Shown here in pieces: positions 32,508-44,653 of a stretch of 64,000 nucleotides of DNA. The notes under the pieces are model-generated. The model worked only from the letters and a program-made list of their open reading frames with translations. It was not told the DNA's origin and did no database searches. The stretch is taken from NCBI GenBank assembly GCA_946902985.2, contig OX336398.1, positions 229,549,556 through 229,613,555 of the forward strand. The letters run 5' to 3'. This DNA is from Meconema thalassinum. Taxonomy: Eukaryota; Arthropoda; Insecta; Orthoptera; Tettigoniidae. Position 1 is the first letter of the stretch, and every line of letters begins with the position of its first letter. A program made the translations under genes and the position numbers.

Positions 32508-33211
32508 TCCCAGGGGCTCACGGCTAGTGGGACGTGGGTTGGCGACCACGGGACCCCAGCTGAGTCAAGGGTTGCTTCCACTTACTTGTGCCGGGCTCCT
32601 CACTGTCACCTTTACTTTCGGCCTCCCTTGGCCAACTCTTGTTCTCTTCCGACCCCGACGGTGTTAGGGAATCCAAGGTTTAGGGAGTCGTTCACTTTCC
32701 CGCCTTAATTGGCCCTTTCCCCTTCTTTCCTTATACTTTCATTCTTCGAGGGTCAGCCTTCATTTTCTCTTCATGATTTCTCCTACCTTCTGCTCAAGGC
32801 CCTCAAGGAGGCAGGGTGTGCTACACCCTCGGGTGCTCACAGCGGGTGAGTTCGGGAGTTGGCGACCCTGAAGGATTCCTGAGCTGGGTCAATTCTTCCT
32901 CCTCTCCCATTGCCTTTGGGGCGGCCCCTCTCCTCTTTCCCTTTCGTCTCTGCCTTTCCTGGCTCTCCTGCTTTCCTAGTCCCTCAATTCTCATTCTTCG
33001 AGGGTTGAGGGCATTTCCTTTCCTCCTGTCTTTTATTTACATTCATCTCCTGTTTGTTTCCATTTCCTCTTCTAGTTTGTAAGAGAGTAGTTAGTTTTAG
33101 TTGCAGGTTTCATTTGATCATCTTTCATTTTCACCATCACCCAAACCATTAGGGACCGATAACCTAGACGTTAGGCCCAGTAAAACAACAATTATCATCA
33201 TCATCATCATC
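32508..33211 (+). mobile_element. repeat family H, forward copy
   Basis: Starts GGGGCTCACGGCTAGTGGGA then GTTGGCGACCACGGGACCCC. It contains CATTCTTCGAGGGTCAGC and later CATTCTTCGAGGGTTGAGGG, and ends GGGACCGATAACCTAGACG followed by a (ATC)n tail at 33193-33211. Same order as at 13.1 kb (reversed) and 52.2 kb. Frames are open over short spans only. Confidence 0.75.
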
Positions 33212-33994
33212 ATTTTTACGTTTCACTCAACCTTATAGCCCCAAAGCTATATTATGTACAAAAATTGTTGATTGCACAATCATCCTAATACCCTTTACAT
33301 ATTTTCGCCATTATCTCAATAAGTGTTCATTCCATCATAAATGATATCTGCTGAAAATGTTCGTAATTCAAGTCCCGTCAGCTATTATTCTGTACAGTTT
33401 GTAAATTAAACCTATCTCTGTAAAGAAACGAAAATTCCCTATTATAATGTTCAGATTGAAAACTTACATAATTCGCGATAATTTGCTATTTTTTTGGATT
33501 GTTATGCGTTTATTAATGGACTTAAATGGCCTTAATTTTTGCAATAAATAACAAAAATGGTTAAATGGTGCAATTACAAAATCCCGTATACAACTAGTGC
33601 CATTAAATTATATCCTTTGCTCTACTGTTCTTTCCATCTATTCTCAAAATAATTTCTATGTTTTCTTGTTTGTTTGTTTGTTTGTTTGTTTGTTTCTTTC
33701 ATTCTTTCTTCCTTCACAAAAGTAACTAACTTTTACGGGTACGTAACAAATAAATACAAATCAGGTGATTTCAATCCATGGTCCACGAATCTTTGTACAT
33801 TTCAAGAGCGGATCATTAGTATAAAAGACATTGAATTCCTCAGCTCTAAATTTCACACGAATGGTAGAATACAGTAATCAAAATAAAACGTGTGTTATTT
33901 TGCATTTACGAGGCCCCACTTTTTGTGGAAATTCTATAAAATCATTTTACTGTAATTTTCTAAGATGCAATTATTGCATTAATAAATGTAAAAC
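33212..33994. other. AT-rich spacer with (GTTT)n at 33668-33692
   Basis: No gene motif recognised. The short frames here follow the GTTT repeat. Confidence 0.45.
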
Positions 33995-34625
33995 ACAAAT
34001 ATTCCAATGCAGCGGAAATAAATCACAAACCTCTTTGGACATTAAATTGGCAGGTGAAAAGTTAAAGGAAGTAGGAGACTTCTGTTACTTAGGAAGAAAA
34101 ATAACCAGTGATGGACGAAGCAGTAGGTTGGCTCAGGCAAGGAAAGCATTTCTACAGAAAAGGAAGCTGTTGACATCGAATATAGATTTAGGTGTTAGGA
34201 AGTCAATTTTGAAAGCCTTTTTCTAGAGCGTGGCGTCTTATGGAAGTGAAACATTGACTATTGGTGCAGCAGAAAAGAGGAGAATTGAAGCGATTGATAT
34301 GTGGGGTTATAGGAGTATGATGAAAATTAGGTGGGTAGATAAGGTAAATAAGAGGTATTAAGACTAGTGCGAGAGAGATGTTTCAGGCGACTGCCAATGA
34401 AAAGAGATAGATTGGTAGGACCCATACTAAGACACCCAGGAATAGCAAGCTTACTGTAGGTGTTGATGGAAGGGTCGAGGACAAGAACTGTTGGATTAGA
34501 CCCAGGTTAGAATATGTTAAATAGATTGCCTTGGATGCAGGGTGTGGTAGCTATGTAGAGATGAAATGATAAGCTCAGGACAGGGAGGCATGGAGGGCTG
34601 CATCAATCCAGTCAAATGACAAAGA
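33995..34625 (+). pseudogene. LINE post-RT fragment (RTE-like) with 3' end
   Basis: Reads DIKLAGEKLKEVGDFCYLGR, KITSDGR, ARKAFLQKRKLLTSN, then a stop, then SVASYGSETLTI and RRIEAIDMWGYRSMMKIRW. Further blocks are broken by frameshifts. The 3' end AGGACAGGGAGGCATGGAGG and CCAGTCAAATGAC is shared with the fragments at 51.4-52.0 kb (same strand) and at 46.5 and 35.1 kb (opposite strand), which marks one LINE family. RT catalytic motifs are absent. Confidence 0.75.
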
Positions 34626-35104
34626 CTCTAACAACAACTGACACCAAGAGCAATTCAAATAACTTCAGCGCCTTGTAAATATATTTATTGTAGTGAATCA
34701 TGAAAAGTCTCAATGAAATTTTGGAAAACAGGCAGGCGTTGAGTATAATAATTCGCACACCTCTGTAACAAGGCTCCAGAATGATATCTTTTTTGTATAT
34801 CGACCACTCGACGAGACCTGGATATTTGCACGGTCCAGCAAACATCAAATGCATGTATCAATTGCGAGCTATTTTGTCAACATATGAAGACAAAAGCATT
34901 GTCACTGTGCATATGGTGAGTTATTTGCTACGCACACACATCAACTGAAGAATAGACAGCTCTCTGTTTGCCACCTCTATATCCAACAGTCACTAATGGA
35001 TCACTCAACAAACGTGAAGGCGTAACTTTTATATAACAGAAACCTGAATTATAAATGTTAGAGCACCATCGCTTGATGATAAACGCTACATTGTTTGTTG
35101 TTTG
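34626..35104. other. unassigned stretch
   Basis: No frame with recognisable motifs, no repeat boundary seen. Confidence 0.4.
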
Positions 35105-35375
35105 AGACTTCAGGCTGGTTTCATGCCCCTCTGTCCTGAGTTATTCGTTTCATCTCTATATTCGTGGCAATCTGTTGGCATACCCGTCATTCCATTACTA
35201 TTTTTTCTATTCCTAGGTGGCGTGATAAGAGTCCTACTAACATATATCTTCCCTTCATTACCACTCACCAGAAACTTTTCTCCTCCCCACTCGTCTTAAT
35301 ACCTCTTCATTTGTTACTCTTTCTTACCATCTGATCTTCGTCATTTTCCTGTAACACCACATTTCAAATACTTCT
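35105..35375 (-). pseudogene. LINE 3' end fragment
   Basis: On the plus strand CAGGCTGGTTTCATGCCCCT then CTGTCCTGAGTTATTCGTTT is the reverse of the 3' end shared by the LINE copies at 34.0 and 51.4 kb. Only about 270 bp of the 3' region remains. Confidence 0.6.
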
Positions 35376-35451
35376 CTTTTCTGTTGCACCAACAGTCCAA
35401 GTTACACTTCAAAATTAAGTGCCAAAGGCTTTTAAAATTGACTTGGAAAAT

Positions 35452-35771
35452 GAAAATCCACAGTCTGCTTCCAGTCGACCGACCGGGTCAGGAATGGAAG
35501 GAATGAAGTCCCCATCTAGCGGCAAGGATATGAACTTTGCCGGCTGCCGAAGCCTATCGCACTCCTCTGAGGCAATGATTAAATGAATGACAGATGAAAT
35601 GAAGTGATAGTGGAGAGTGTTCCTGGAACGAAATTTTGACAGGGAGTCCCCGGAGAAAATCCTGTCTGCCTCTGTTTTTGCTCAGCACAGATCCCATGTG
35701 GAGTGAGCGGGATTTGAACCATGGACCCAGGGGTGAGAGGCCGGCGTGTTGCCGCCTAAGCCACGGAAGTT
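35452..35771 (-). mobile_element. tRNA-derived SINE-E
   Basis: On the minus strand: head CCGTGGCTTAGGCGGCAACA (A-box-like), B-box-like GGTTCAAATCCCGCTC, body AATTTCGTTCCAGGAACACT, end GACTGGAAGCAGACTGTGG-like and TTTTCA. Same order as the complete copy at 44.65 kb. Target duplication not found. Confidence 0.75.
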
Positions 35772-36199
35772 CCTTTGTAATACCTAAATCTATATTTCAC
35801 ATGAATACACATTTTTCTGTGGAAATGTTTATTTTACATGTAATCAAACTCCAAGCTGCTTGTTACTCACCAGTGCTGATCGGGTTCGAATCCTGGTTAA
35901 TGCATTCGTTCGTTTATTGATATTGATGTTTTAAGGGGCGGAAAAGAGAGGTTGAAAATTGTTTTACCTTTCAGCGTCCAGTTTAATTTTTAACACTCTA
36001 TGATCCCCTATCATCAGTAAGCACTGAGGTTTCTATTTTTACACCTCTCATCTTCTAACCATTGCCTCTGCTTCTCTTACCCTCTATAGCTTGCTAGCAA
36101 ATCTCCCATTATTATCAGTAGGAACAGATGGAATAGGTGTGAGAGAGAAATCAAAACAAAGTAAATAAGCGGGATGGACCAAAAACAAAAATGTATTCA
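35772..36199. other. unassigned; isolated B-box-like sequence
   Basis: GGGTTCGAATCCTGG at 35881-35895 suggests a decayed SINE head. Nothing else was recognised. Confidence 0.35.
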
Positions 36200-36540
36200 A
36201 ATAAATAACTGTCTGTTAGGTAGTCAGCCTGGAGGCTGATTGGATCCTCAAAAAGCACCACCTTAGGTTATGTGGCAGAAACCCTCAAAACCGAGGTAGA
36301 ACTATAATGAGGCGTACAAGGCAAGCTGAGGAGTGAGGTAGTTTGCCATTGCTTTCCTCACTGAGTCAGTACAGCTGTACTAACCCTATGAGCAGAAACT
36401 TTCACAGAATCCACAGGCACTGACTGTGCCCTGAATCCAATACTCAGCACCACCCATACCTTAGTAGCTTCCATATAATCACAGCCATGAATCAGACTGA
36501 GATATCGGTGAAAAACCACATCTTACTCTAGCATGAGCCA
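36200..36540. repeat. probable interspersed repeat (unclassified)
   Basis: The lines CAGAAACCCTCAAAACCGAG and GGTAGTTTGCCATTGCTTTC resemble an insect dispersed repeat I have seen before, but the window holds no second copy. No TIR or tRNA-like promoter was seen. Confidence 0.35.
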
Positions 36541-36980
36541 ACAGGTAAATACAAATGTACTGCGTTCATCAAGAGTTAGTAAACAGGCAGAATAAATAAC
36601 AAGTGAATAAAAAGACTGATGATTAATGCAACGTGTTTATGAAAATAGTACTACTTAAAGTAGTAATTTAGATGATAAAAAAAGTATGAAAATGCTAAGA
36701 AGAGGATTTCCAAAAAGGTGGGAGTATCCCGTGGCCAGTTACTAGCTCTCAAGTATTGGTAGTAATTGACAAGTATAATAAAACTCAAAGCTTTTATGAG
36801 ATAAATTATTGTGGTGCTTAACATAAGCTAATTCTCTTAAAAGAGGAAAATGCTAATAAAATTAATAATGAAGAATACAAATCACAGACTTGATTGCAGT
36901 AAAAGTTACCAAGAGAGGCAGGTTGATAATAGACTAGTACCGGTAGGAAGCAAGCTGTTCCCTCAATAAACAATCTCAAG
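36541..36980. other. unassigned AT-rich stretch
   Basis: No frame or boundary recognised. Confidence 0.4.
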
Positions 36981-37297
36981 AGATGGTATATTGGCTTTCA
37001 CGACCAGAGATTTAAAACTAAACAATCTTTCTAGGTTTGTGCCGTGTCTTGGAAGCCGTCATAGGGACGTTATGGCTGCATGAGCTTTTAGTTCTTGCAG
37101 TAAAGAGGCGCTGATGCGCACCATAAAAGGGAGGTAGCGTGCAGTTCGCTACTCCTGTGGGGGTCCGGACGGGGACACCAAGAGCCCACTGATGAGCCAG
37201 CTTGGTGTCCTAGGTGAAACCCCACACAAGACACGGCACACACATAGAAATATTGCTGATTTTTAATTCACTGGCCGGGAAATCCAATATACCATCT
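36981..37297. mobile_element. 317-bp MITE-like element with ~70-bp terminal inverted repeats
   Basis: Left end AGATGGTATATTGGCTTTCA runs to GTGCCGTGTCTT (37039-37050). The right end, AAGACACGGCAC (37228-37239) through CCAATATACCATCT, is its inverse with scattered mismatches over about 70 bp. The core between is GC-richer and noncoding. A second core plus one partial end follows directly at 37302-37520. No clear target duplication. Confidence 0.75.
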
Positions 37298-37301
37298 TTT
37301 T

Positions 37302-37520
37302 GAAGCCTTCATAGGTAGGTTAAGGTTGCTTTAGCGTTTACCTCCCGCAGTTAAGAGGCGCAGGTGCGCTTCATAAAAAGGGAGGTAGCACGTAGTTCGC
37401 TACTACTGTGGGGGTCCAGGCGGGGACACCAAGAGCTCGCTGATGACCCAGCTAGGTGTCCTAGACGAAACTCCACACAAAACACGGCAAAAACCAAGAA
37501 AAATTACTGAGTTTTAATCT
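37302..37520. repeat. tandem duplicate of the MITE core plus right-end-like sequence
   Basis: GAAGCCTTCATAGG repeats GAAGCCGTCATAGG at 37052, a 250-bp offset. TAAGAGGCGCAGGTGCGC, GGGAGGTAGCACGTAGTTCG and GGGGACACCAAGAGC follow in the same order. It ends in ACACAAAACACGGCA and a degraded end. Confidence 0.75.
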
Positions 37521-38073
37521 AAAGATAACTGTGAAAAGGATTCACAAACCTGACTGCAAGAATTATGCGAGTAAGTTTTTAGTTAGTGCCCAACAATAAA
37601 TAAGATACGTGGCTCAACCAAATTGTTATCTGGCAAACCTCGACTATGATAGAGTTTGCATAGAGTGACAAGCCTAGGCAAGAATAAATAACAATAATTA
37701 GCCTAGCTAATAATAGAGGGTAGAACCTCGGAGAATAAAATAATTACAAGGTGATATAAAATATAGGGCAGGGATATGCCGTGGCTTAAATCTGAAAGCT
37801 ATGCCATCAAATTCAAGTTTAAAGCAATATGATTACAATAGTAAAATTCAGCTTACACTTAAATTAACTGGTCTATGACCAAGTTTGACCATAGGCATGT
37901 AAACTACAATAATTGCCCTAATTAGAAGAGAGGGAAAGAAAATATGCTAATGAATGTGCCCTGTTTGTCAAAAAGATGATCGATAAAGGCTAGGATTCAA
38001 ATATGCACAGTTCTTCTCCCTCTCGTCTGAGACCTACAATGCCGAATAGTTGTATTCTTTAATCCTTGTTTCT
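37521..38073. other. unassigned AT-rich stretch
   Basis: No frame or repeat boundary recognised. Confidence 0.4.
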
Positions 38074-38086
38074 TAGCTACGGTACT

Positions 38087-38405
38087 TTTTTTTAGCGTAT
38101 GGCTTTTAGTGCCGGGAGTGTCCGAGGACATGTACGGCTCGCCAGTTTTGTAGCTGCTTCGAGACGGACACCCAAAGCTACAAGTACCGTTGGGGAGGAA
38201 AGTTGGAATGGAAGGTCGAGGAGTAGGAAGGTAGCGGCAGTGGCCTATAGTTAGGGACCAACCCCGGCATTTGCCTGGAAGGAAGATGGGAAACCACAGA
38301 AGACCATCTTCAAGGTTGCCGGTGGGGGGATTCGAACCTCCTCGCCTCCCGGATGTGAGCGACTGCCAGCAGTCATGCTGTAACGACCACGGCTAACTCA
38401 CCCGG
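38087..38405 (-). mobile_element. tRNA-derived SINE-D with 13-bp target duplication
   Basis: Flanked by TAGCTACGGTACT (38074-38086) and TAGCTACTGTACT (38406-38418), one mismatch. On the minus strand: head CCGGGTGAGTTAGCCGTGGT, B-box-like GAGGTTCGAATCCCCCC, body GGAAACCACAGAAG-type region (plus strand), 3' end GTCCTCGGACACTCCCGGCA and CTAAAAGCCATACGC then A-rich. This defines the SINE-D tail also found in the chimeric SINE at 46.8 kb. Confidence 0.85.
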
Positions 38406-38418
38406 TAGCTACTGTACT

Positions 38419-38493
38419 GATTTGCCACGATGATGTCGTAGAGCGAACGAATTGAAATATAATTTGAAGTACATTATATATTTGGATTTATAA
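38419..38493. other. short spacer
   Basis: Links SINE-D to the tandem array. AT-rich. Confidence 0.4.
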
Positions 38494-41400
38494 ACGACAA
38501 GCTATACCCGGCATGCGTTGCAATGCCAATAAATGAAAGGCGTTGTAATTTCGTTTCTTGAAGTGCTTTTGGATACACACTGTTTTTTATTTTCAATTTC
38601 CGTCAACTGTTTCTAAACTATCGTAAAATTGATTAACAAATTTAGAAACATTCGTGGTAGCGTGCACAACAAACCTCCATAATTTCATAGCAATCGGATG
38701 AATGGCATATGAACGCATACGGATTTTTTTTTAACGATTCGTGCGTTGTCACTCATTTGTTGAAACTACTCGTGCGCTACCTACTGTGAAACGTATTTAC
38801 TAAGTTAGAAACCTTCACGTAAGTGTACTCAACAACTATTCAAAGTTTCACCGCATGTTATATGAACGCATACGGGATTTTGTTTAAACGAATCGCAAGC
38901 CGTCCTAATTTGTTGAATCTACTCGTACGCTACCAATTGTAAAATGGATTTACTAAGTCTGAAACCTTCACTGGATTGTACTGAAAAATTCACCAAAGTT
39001 TCATCGCAATCGGATGAATGATATATGAACGCATACGGGACTTTGTTGAAACGATTCACGCGCCATCGCTAATTTGTTGAATCTACTCGTGCGCTACCTA
39101 TTGTAAAATGCATGTACTAAGCCAAAAATCTTCCCAGGAGTGTACACAACATCTCACCCAAGCTTCATAGCTATAGGACGAATGGTATATGAACGCATGA
39201 GGGACTTTCTTGAAACGCTTCGTGCGTCGCCGCTTATTTGGTGAATCTACTCGTGCACTACCTATTGTAAAATTGATTTACTAAGCCAGAAACCTTCCTT
39301 GGAGTGTACAAAATATCTCACCCAAGTTTCACCACAATCGGATGAGTTGTATATGAACGGATAGGAGACATACACACACACACCCACAGACAAACTATCA
39401 CTTAACATTGATTTATATATATACAAGCTGTACCCGGCATGCGTTGCAATGCCAATCAACGAAAGTGTTGGCGTTGAAATTCTGTTTCTTGAAGTGCTTT
39501 TGGATACACAACATGTTAACTGCCTCTAAGCTATCGTAAAATGGATTTTCTAATTTAGAACCATTCGTGGAAGCATGCACAACAACTTTCAAAAGTTTCA
39601 TCGCTGTCACTCATTTGTTGAATCTACTCGTACGCTACCTGTTGTGAAATGGATTTACTAAGTCGAAACCCTTCCCTGGCGTGTACACAATAACTCATCA
39701 ATGATTCATCGCAATCGGATGAATTGTATATGCACGTATACGGTGTTTTGTTTAAACGATTCGTGCGCTGTCACTCATTTGTTGAATCTACTCGTGCGCT
39801 ACCTATTGAGAAATGTATTACTAAGCCGAAGCCCTTCCCTGGCGTGTACACAATAACTCATCAACGTTTCAGCACAATCGAAGAATGTTATATGAACGCA
39901 ATAGGGGATTTTGTTGAAACGCTTCGCGCGTCGTCACCCATTTGTTGCATCTACTCTTGCGCTACTTATTGTGAAATGGATTTACTAAGTCCCCTTCCCT
40001 GGCGGGTACACAATAACTGATCAATGTTTCATCGCAATCGGATGAATAGTATATGAACGCATACCTGATTTTGTTTAAACGATTCGCGCTCCGTCACTCA
40101 TTTGTTGAATCTACTCGTGCGCTGCCTATTGTAAAGTGGATGTACTAAGCCAGAATATTTTCCTGCAGTGTACACAACATTTTACGCAAGTTTCAGAGCT
40201 ATCGGACGAATGGTGTATGAATGCATACGGGACTTTGTTGAAACGCATTGCGTGTCGTCGCTCATTTGTTGAATCTACTTGTGCGCTATCTACTGTGAAA
40301 TGTATTCACTAATTTTGAAACCTTCCCTGGAGTGTACACAACATCTCACCCAAGTTTCATCGCTATCGGATGAATGGTATATGAAATTATATGGGACTTT
40401 GTTGAAACGCTTCGCGCGTCGTCGCTCATTTGTTGATTCTACTCGTGCTCTACCTATTTTTAAAGGGATTTACTGAGCTGGAAACCTTCCCTGGAGTGCA
40501 CACAAAATCTCAGCCTAGTTTCATCGCTATCGGATGAATGGTATATGAACGCAAACGTGACTTTGTTGAAATGCTTCGCGCGTCGTAGCTCATTTGTTGA
40601 ATCTACTCGTGCGCTGCCTATTGTAAAGTGGATGTACTAAGCCAGAAAATTTCCCTGCAGTGTACACAATATTTTACGCAAGTTTCATAGCTATCGGACG
40701 AATGGTATATGAATGCATACGGGACTTTGTTGAAACGCTGTGCCTGTCGTCGCTCATTTGTTGAATCTACTCGTGCGCTATCTACTGTGAAATGTATTCA
40801 CTAATTTTGAAACCTTCACGTAAGTGTACACAACATCTCACCCAAGTTTCATCGCTATCGGACGAATGGTATATGAACACATACGGGACTTTGTTGAAAT
40901 GCTTCGCGCATCGTCGCTCATTTGTTGAATCTACGCGTGCGCTACCTATTGTAAAATGGATTTACTAAGTCAGAAACCTTCCTTGGAGTGTACTCAACAT
41001 GTCACCCAAGTTTCATCGCAATCGGACGAATGGTATATGAACGCATAGGAGACATACATACAGACAAACTATCACGTAACATTGATTTTTATATATATAG
41101 ACAAGCTGTACCCGGCATGCGTTGCAATGCCAACCAAAGAAAGTGTTGGCGTTGAAATTCTGTTTCTTGAAGTGCTTTTGGATACACAACATGTTAACTG
41201 CCTCTAAGCTATCGTAAAATGGATTTTCTAATTTAGAACTATTCGTGGAAGCGTGCACAACAACTTTCAAAAGTTTCATCGCTGTCACTCATTTGTTGAA
41301 TCTACTCGTACGCTACCTGTTGTGAAATGGATTTACTAAGTCGAAACCCTTCCCTGGCGTGTACACAATAACTCATCAATGATTCATCGCAATCGGATGA

Positions 41401-43440
41401 ATAGTATATGCACGTATACGGTGTTTTGTTTAAACGATTCGTGCGCTGTCACTCATTTGTTGAATCTACTCGTGCGCTACCTATTGAGAAATGTATTACT
41501 AAGTCGAAGCCCTTCCCTGGCGTGTACACAATAACTCATCAAGGTTTCATCGCAATCGAAGAATGTTATATGAACGCAATAGGGGATTTTGTTGAAACGC
41601 TTCGCGCGTCGTCACCCATTTGTTGCATCTACTCTTGCGCTACTTATTGTGAAATGGATTTACTAAGTCCTCTTCCCTGGCGGGTACACAATAACTGATC
41701 AATGTTTCATCGCAATCGGATGAATAGTATATGAACGCATACCTGATTTTGTTTAAACGATTCGCGCTCCGTCACTTATTTGTTGAATCTACTCGTGCGC
41801 TACCTACTGTAAAATGTATTTACTAAGTTAGAAACCGTCACGTAAGTGTCCACAACATCTCACCCAAGTTTCATCGCTATCGGACTAATGGGATATGAAG
41901 ATATAGGGGACTGTATTGACACACTCCGCATGTCGTCGTTCATTTGTCGAATCTACTCGTGTGCTACCTACTGTGAAATGTATTTACTAAGCCAGAAACT
42001 TTCCTTGGAGTGTCCACCATATTTCACCCAAGTTTCACCGCTAACGGCAGAATGGTATATGACCTTATACGGGACGTTGTTGAAACGCTTCGCGCGTCGT
42101 CCCTCATTTGTTGAATCAACTTGTGCGCTGCATATTGTATAGTGGATTTACTAAGCCAGAAATTTTCCATGACGTGTACACAACATCTCACCCAAGTTTC
42201 ATAGTTACGGAAGAATGGTACATGAATGCATACGGGACTTGGTTGAAACGCTTCGCGTGTCGTCGCTCATTTGTTGATTCTACTCTGCGCTACATATTGT
42301 AATATGGATGTACTCAGCCAGAAACCTTCCCTGGAGTGTACACAACATCTCACCCAAGTTTCATCGCAATCGGATGAATGGTATGTGAACGTATACGGGA
42401 CGTTGTCGAAACGCTTCGCGCGTAGTCACTCATTTGTTGAATATAAACGTGGGCTTCGTATTGTAAAATGGATTTACTTAGCCAGAAACCTTTCCTGGAG
42501 TGTACACAACAATTCACCAAACATTTATCACTCTCAGACGACTGGTATATGACTTTATACGGGACTTTGTTGAAACGCTTCGCGTATCATCGCTCATTTG
42601 TTGAATCTACTGGTGCGATACCTATTGTAAAATGTATGTACTAAGCCAGAAACCTTCCCTGGAGTGTACACAACATCTCATCCAAGTTTAATCGCTATCG
42701 GATGAATGGTATATGAAATTATATGGGACTTTGTTGAAACGCTTCGTGCGTCGTTGCTCATTTGTTGATTCTACTCGTGCTCTACCTATTTTAAAGGGAT
42801 TTACTAAGCTAGAAACCTTCCCTGGAGTGCACACAAAATCTCAGACTAGTTTCATCGCTATTGGACGAATGGTATATGAACGCAAACGTGACTTTGTTGA
42901 AATGCTTCGCGCGTCGTAGCTCATTTGTTGAATCTACTCGTGCGCTGCCCATTGTAAAGTGGATGTACTAAGCCAGAAAATTTCCCTGCAGTGTACACAA
43001 CATTTTACGCAAGTTTCATAGCTATCGGACGAATGGTATATGAATGCATACGGGACTTTGTTGAAACGCTGTGCCTGTCGTCGCTCATTTGTTGAATCTA
43101 CTTGTGCGCTATCTACTGTGAAATGTATTCACTAATCTTGAAACCTTCACGTAAGTGTACACAACATCTCACCCAAGTTTCATCGCTATCGGACGAATGG
43201 TATATGAACACATACGGGACTTTGTTGAAATGCTTCGCGCATCGTCGCTCATTTGTTGAATCTACGCGTGCGCTACCAATTGTAAAATGGATTTACTAAG
43301 TCAGAAACCTTCCTTGGAGTGTACTCAACATCTCACCCTAGTTTCATCGCAATCGGACGAATGGTATATGAACGCATAGGAGACATACAGACATACCCAC
43401 AGACAAACTATCACGTTACATTGATTTTTATAGATATAGA
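38494..43440 (+). repeat. three head-to-tail elements built of ~163-bp tandem units
   Basis: Each element opens with ACAAGCTRTACCCGGCATGC then GTTGCAATGCC, containing the hairpin GGCAT-GCGTTGCA-ATGCC. It is followed by a ~100-bp leader (TTTCTTGAAGTGCTTTTGGA). Tandem units then share CATTTGTTGAATCTACTCGT and GAACGCATACGGGACTTTGT. Each element closes with CATAGGAGACATACA, CAGACAAACTATCACGT and TTGATTTTTATATATA. Unit counts by the CATTTGTTGAATC landmark are 4 (38494-39423), 9 (39424-41099) and 13 (41100-43440). The period (about 163.4) is not a multiple of three, so the ~95-codon frames are accidental. Not satellite in the strict sense, because leader and closing segments recur. Confidence 0.85.
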
Positions 43441-43462
43441 TAGATAGATATAGAGATAGATA
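43430..43462. repeat. (GATA)n-like microsatellite
   Basis: ATAGATATAGATAGATAGAT tract directly after the array. Confidence 0.8.
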
Positions 43463-43914
43463 TTACATATGTAAATGAACATGAAGGGAACTTTCCCTGG
43501 AGAGAGTGCGGAATACCACACTCAGTATGGCAGCTATCAACGCCAGAATTCGAACCTCCGATCTCTGTGTTTGCTTCTGTCGAGGTCCCTATCTCCTGCC
43601 GGTCAATAGGTACAAGGGTAATGTACGGACATGTCGCACTGGAGGACCCGGCTGTAACAGCTGCAACGGAAGGGAAATACATTATGGATCGCAGTCGTTT
43701 TTCAAACATGCTTCACAAACTCGCTCCCCACCCTCCATGGCGTGTCATACGACTTATCATTGGAGGTCGTTAGCATGAATGAGGGTAATAATGGCGACCC
43801 TGGAATGGGAGGAGTAACATTGGGTATCATATCTGCTCAGACCTCATCCCCTGAGAGGAGCTGTCTTCCTCAGTAAAGATTGCGAGTTCCATCCCGAATT
43901 ACAGCAACGACAAT
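43463..43914. other. unassigned; possible SINE fragment on minus strand
   Basis: CAGAATTCGAACCTCCGATC at 43546 reads as an inverted B-box. Surrounding sequence is not matched elsewhere in the window. Confidence 0.35.
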
Positions 43915-43945
43915 TTTAATAATAATAATAATAATAATAATGATG

Positions 43946-43976
<31 letters not shown>

Positions 43977-43977
43977 G
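43915..43977. repeat. (AAT)n microsatellite
   Basis: AATAATAAT tract with a single GATGAT interruption. Confidence 0.9.
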
Positions 43978-43989
43978 GACATTTAAAAA

Positions 43990-44600
43990 CCACGATCAAT
44001 GTCCTTCAAGGCCAAACTGACGCACTATGTTACCGTTATTGGGCAAGAGGCGTTATATGCATCAGAAAGCTTGGCGATGAATACGAAAGGCCTGACAGAA
44101 CAACTCGAAGAGCAAGATTCTGAGAAAGATCTTGGGCCCGGCCAAGGAACGAGGAGAGTATAGAAGACGACACAACGATGAACTTTATCTACATGTGTAG
44201 AAAATAACGGACACCATTCGCAAAAGAAGACTCTCATTTTATGGCCATTTGACACGAATGAACTCCGGAAGATTGTCAAATCGAACCTGTGCCTACTTTG
44301 TGGGAAAGAAAACCAAAGGGATCTGGTTTACAGAGGTGGAAAAGGACCTACAAGAACTAGGGATATCACATGAGGACATCTTGGAACGTGACTCCTTGAA
44401 GAAGAAACTTGGGGAAATAAAGAGTTTTCAGCCATAACCCATATTGAAAACCGGCAAGAAGTGGACCGAAGAACGAAAAGAAGCTCACTGAAGAAGATTG
44501 CGCGAATACCGAGCCAATGTGAAAGAACGAGTGAAAAGGCAGTTGAAATAACGTGGTCCATACAGGGCCAAAACGATTATAAAAACATAAAAATACTATG
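43990..44600 (+). pseudogene. LINE-X C-terminal region, multiple frameshifts
   Basis: Across three frames: QEALYASESLAMN, KILGPAKERGEYRRRHND-like, KRRLSFYGHLTRMNSGRLSN, WFTEVEKDLQELGISHEDIL, SLKKKLGEIKSF. Same order as at 8.9-8.2 kb and 56.4-56.8 kb. Stops and at least three frame changes rule out function. The downstream end carries a TTTATTTTATTTATTTAT tract at 44600-44618. Confidence 0.7.
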
Positions 44601-44653
44601 TTTTATTTTATTTATTTATCGTATGGCTAGCAACTACGCGAATTAGCCCCTTG

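Noticed and set aside
39724..43299. Many ~65-98 codon frames in the tandem array that look alike
   Set aside because: They follow the ~163-bp repeat, which is not a multiple of three, begin at arbitrary points and carry no motif; noncoding.
38494..43440. CRISPR-like regular array
   Set aside because: Units are ~163 bp and similar along their whole length, without short repeats separated by unique spacers, and the genome is eukaryotic.
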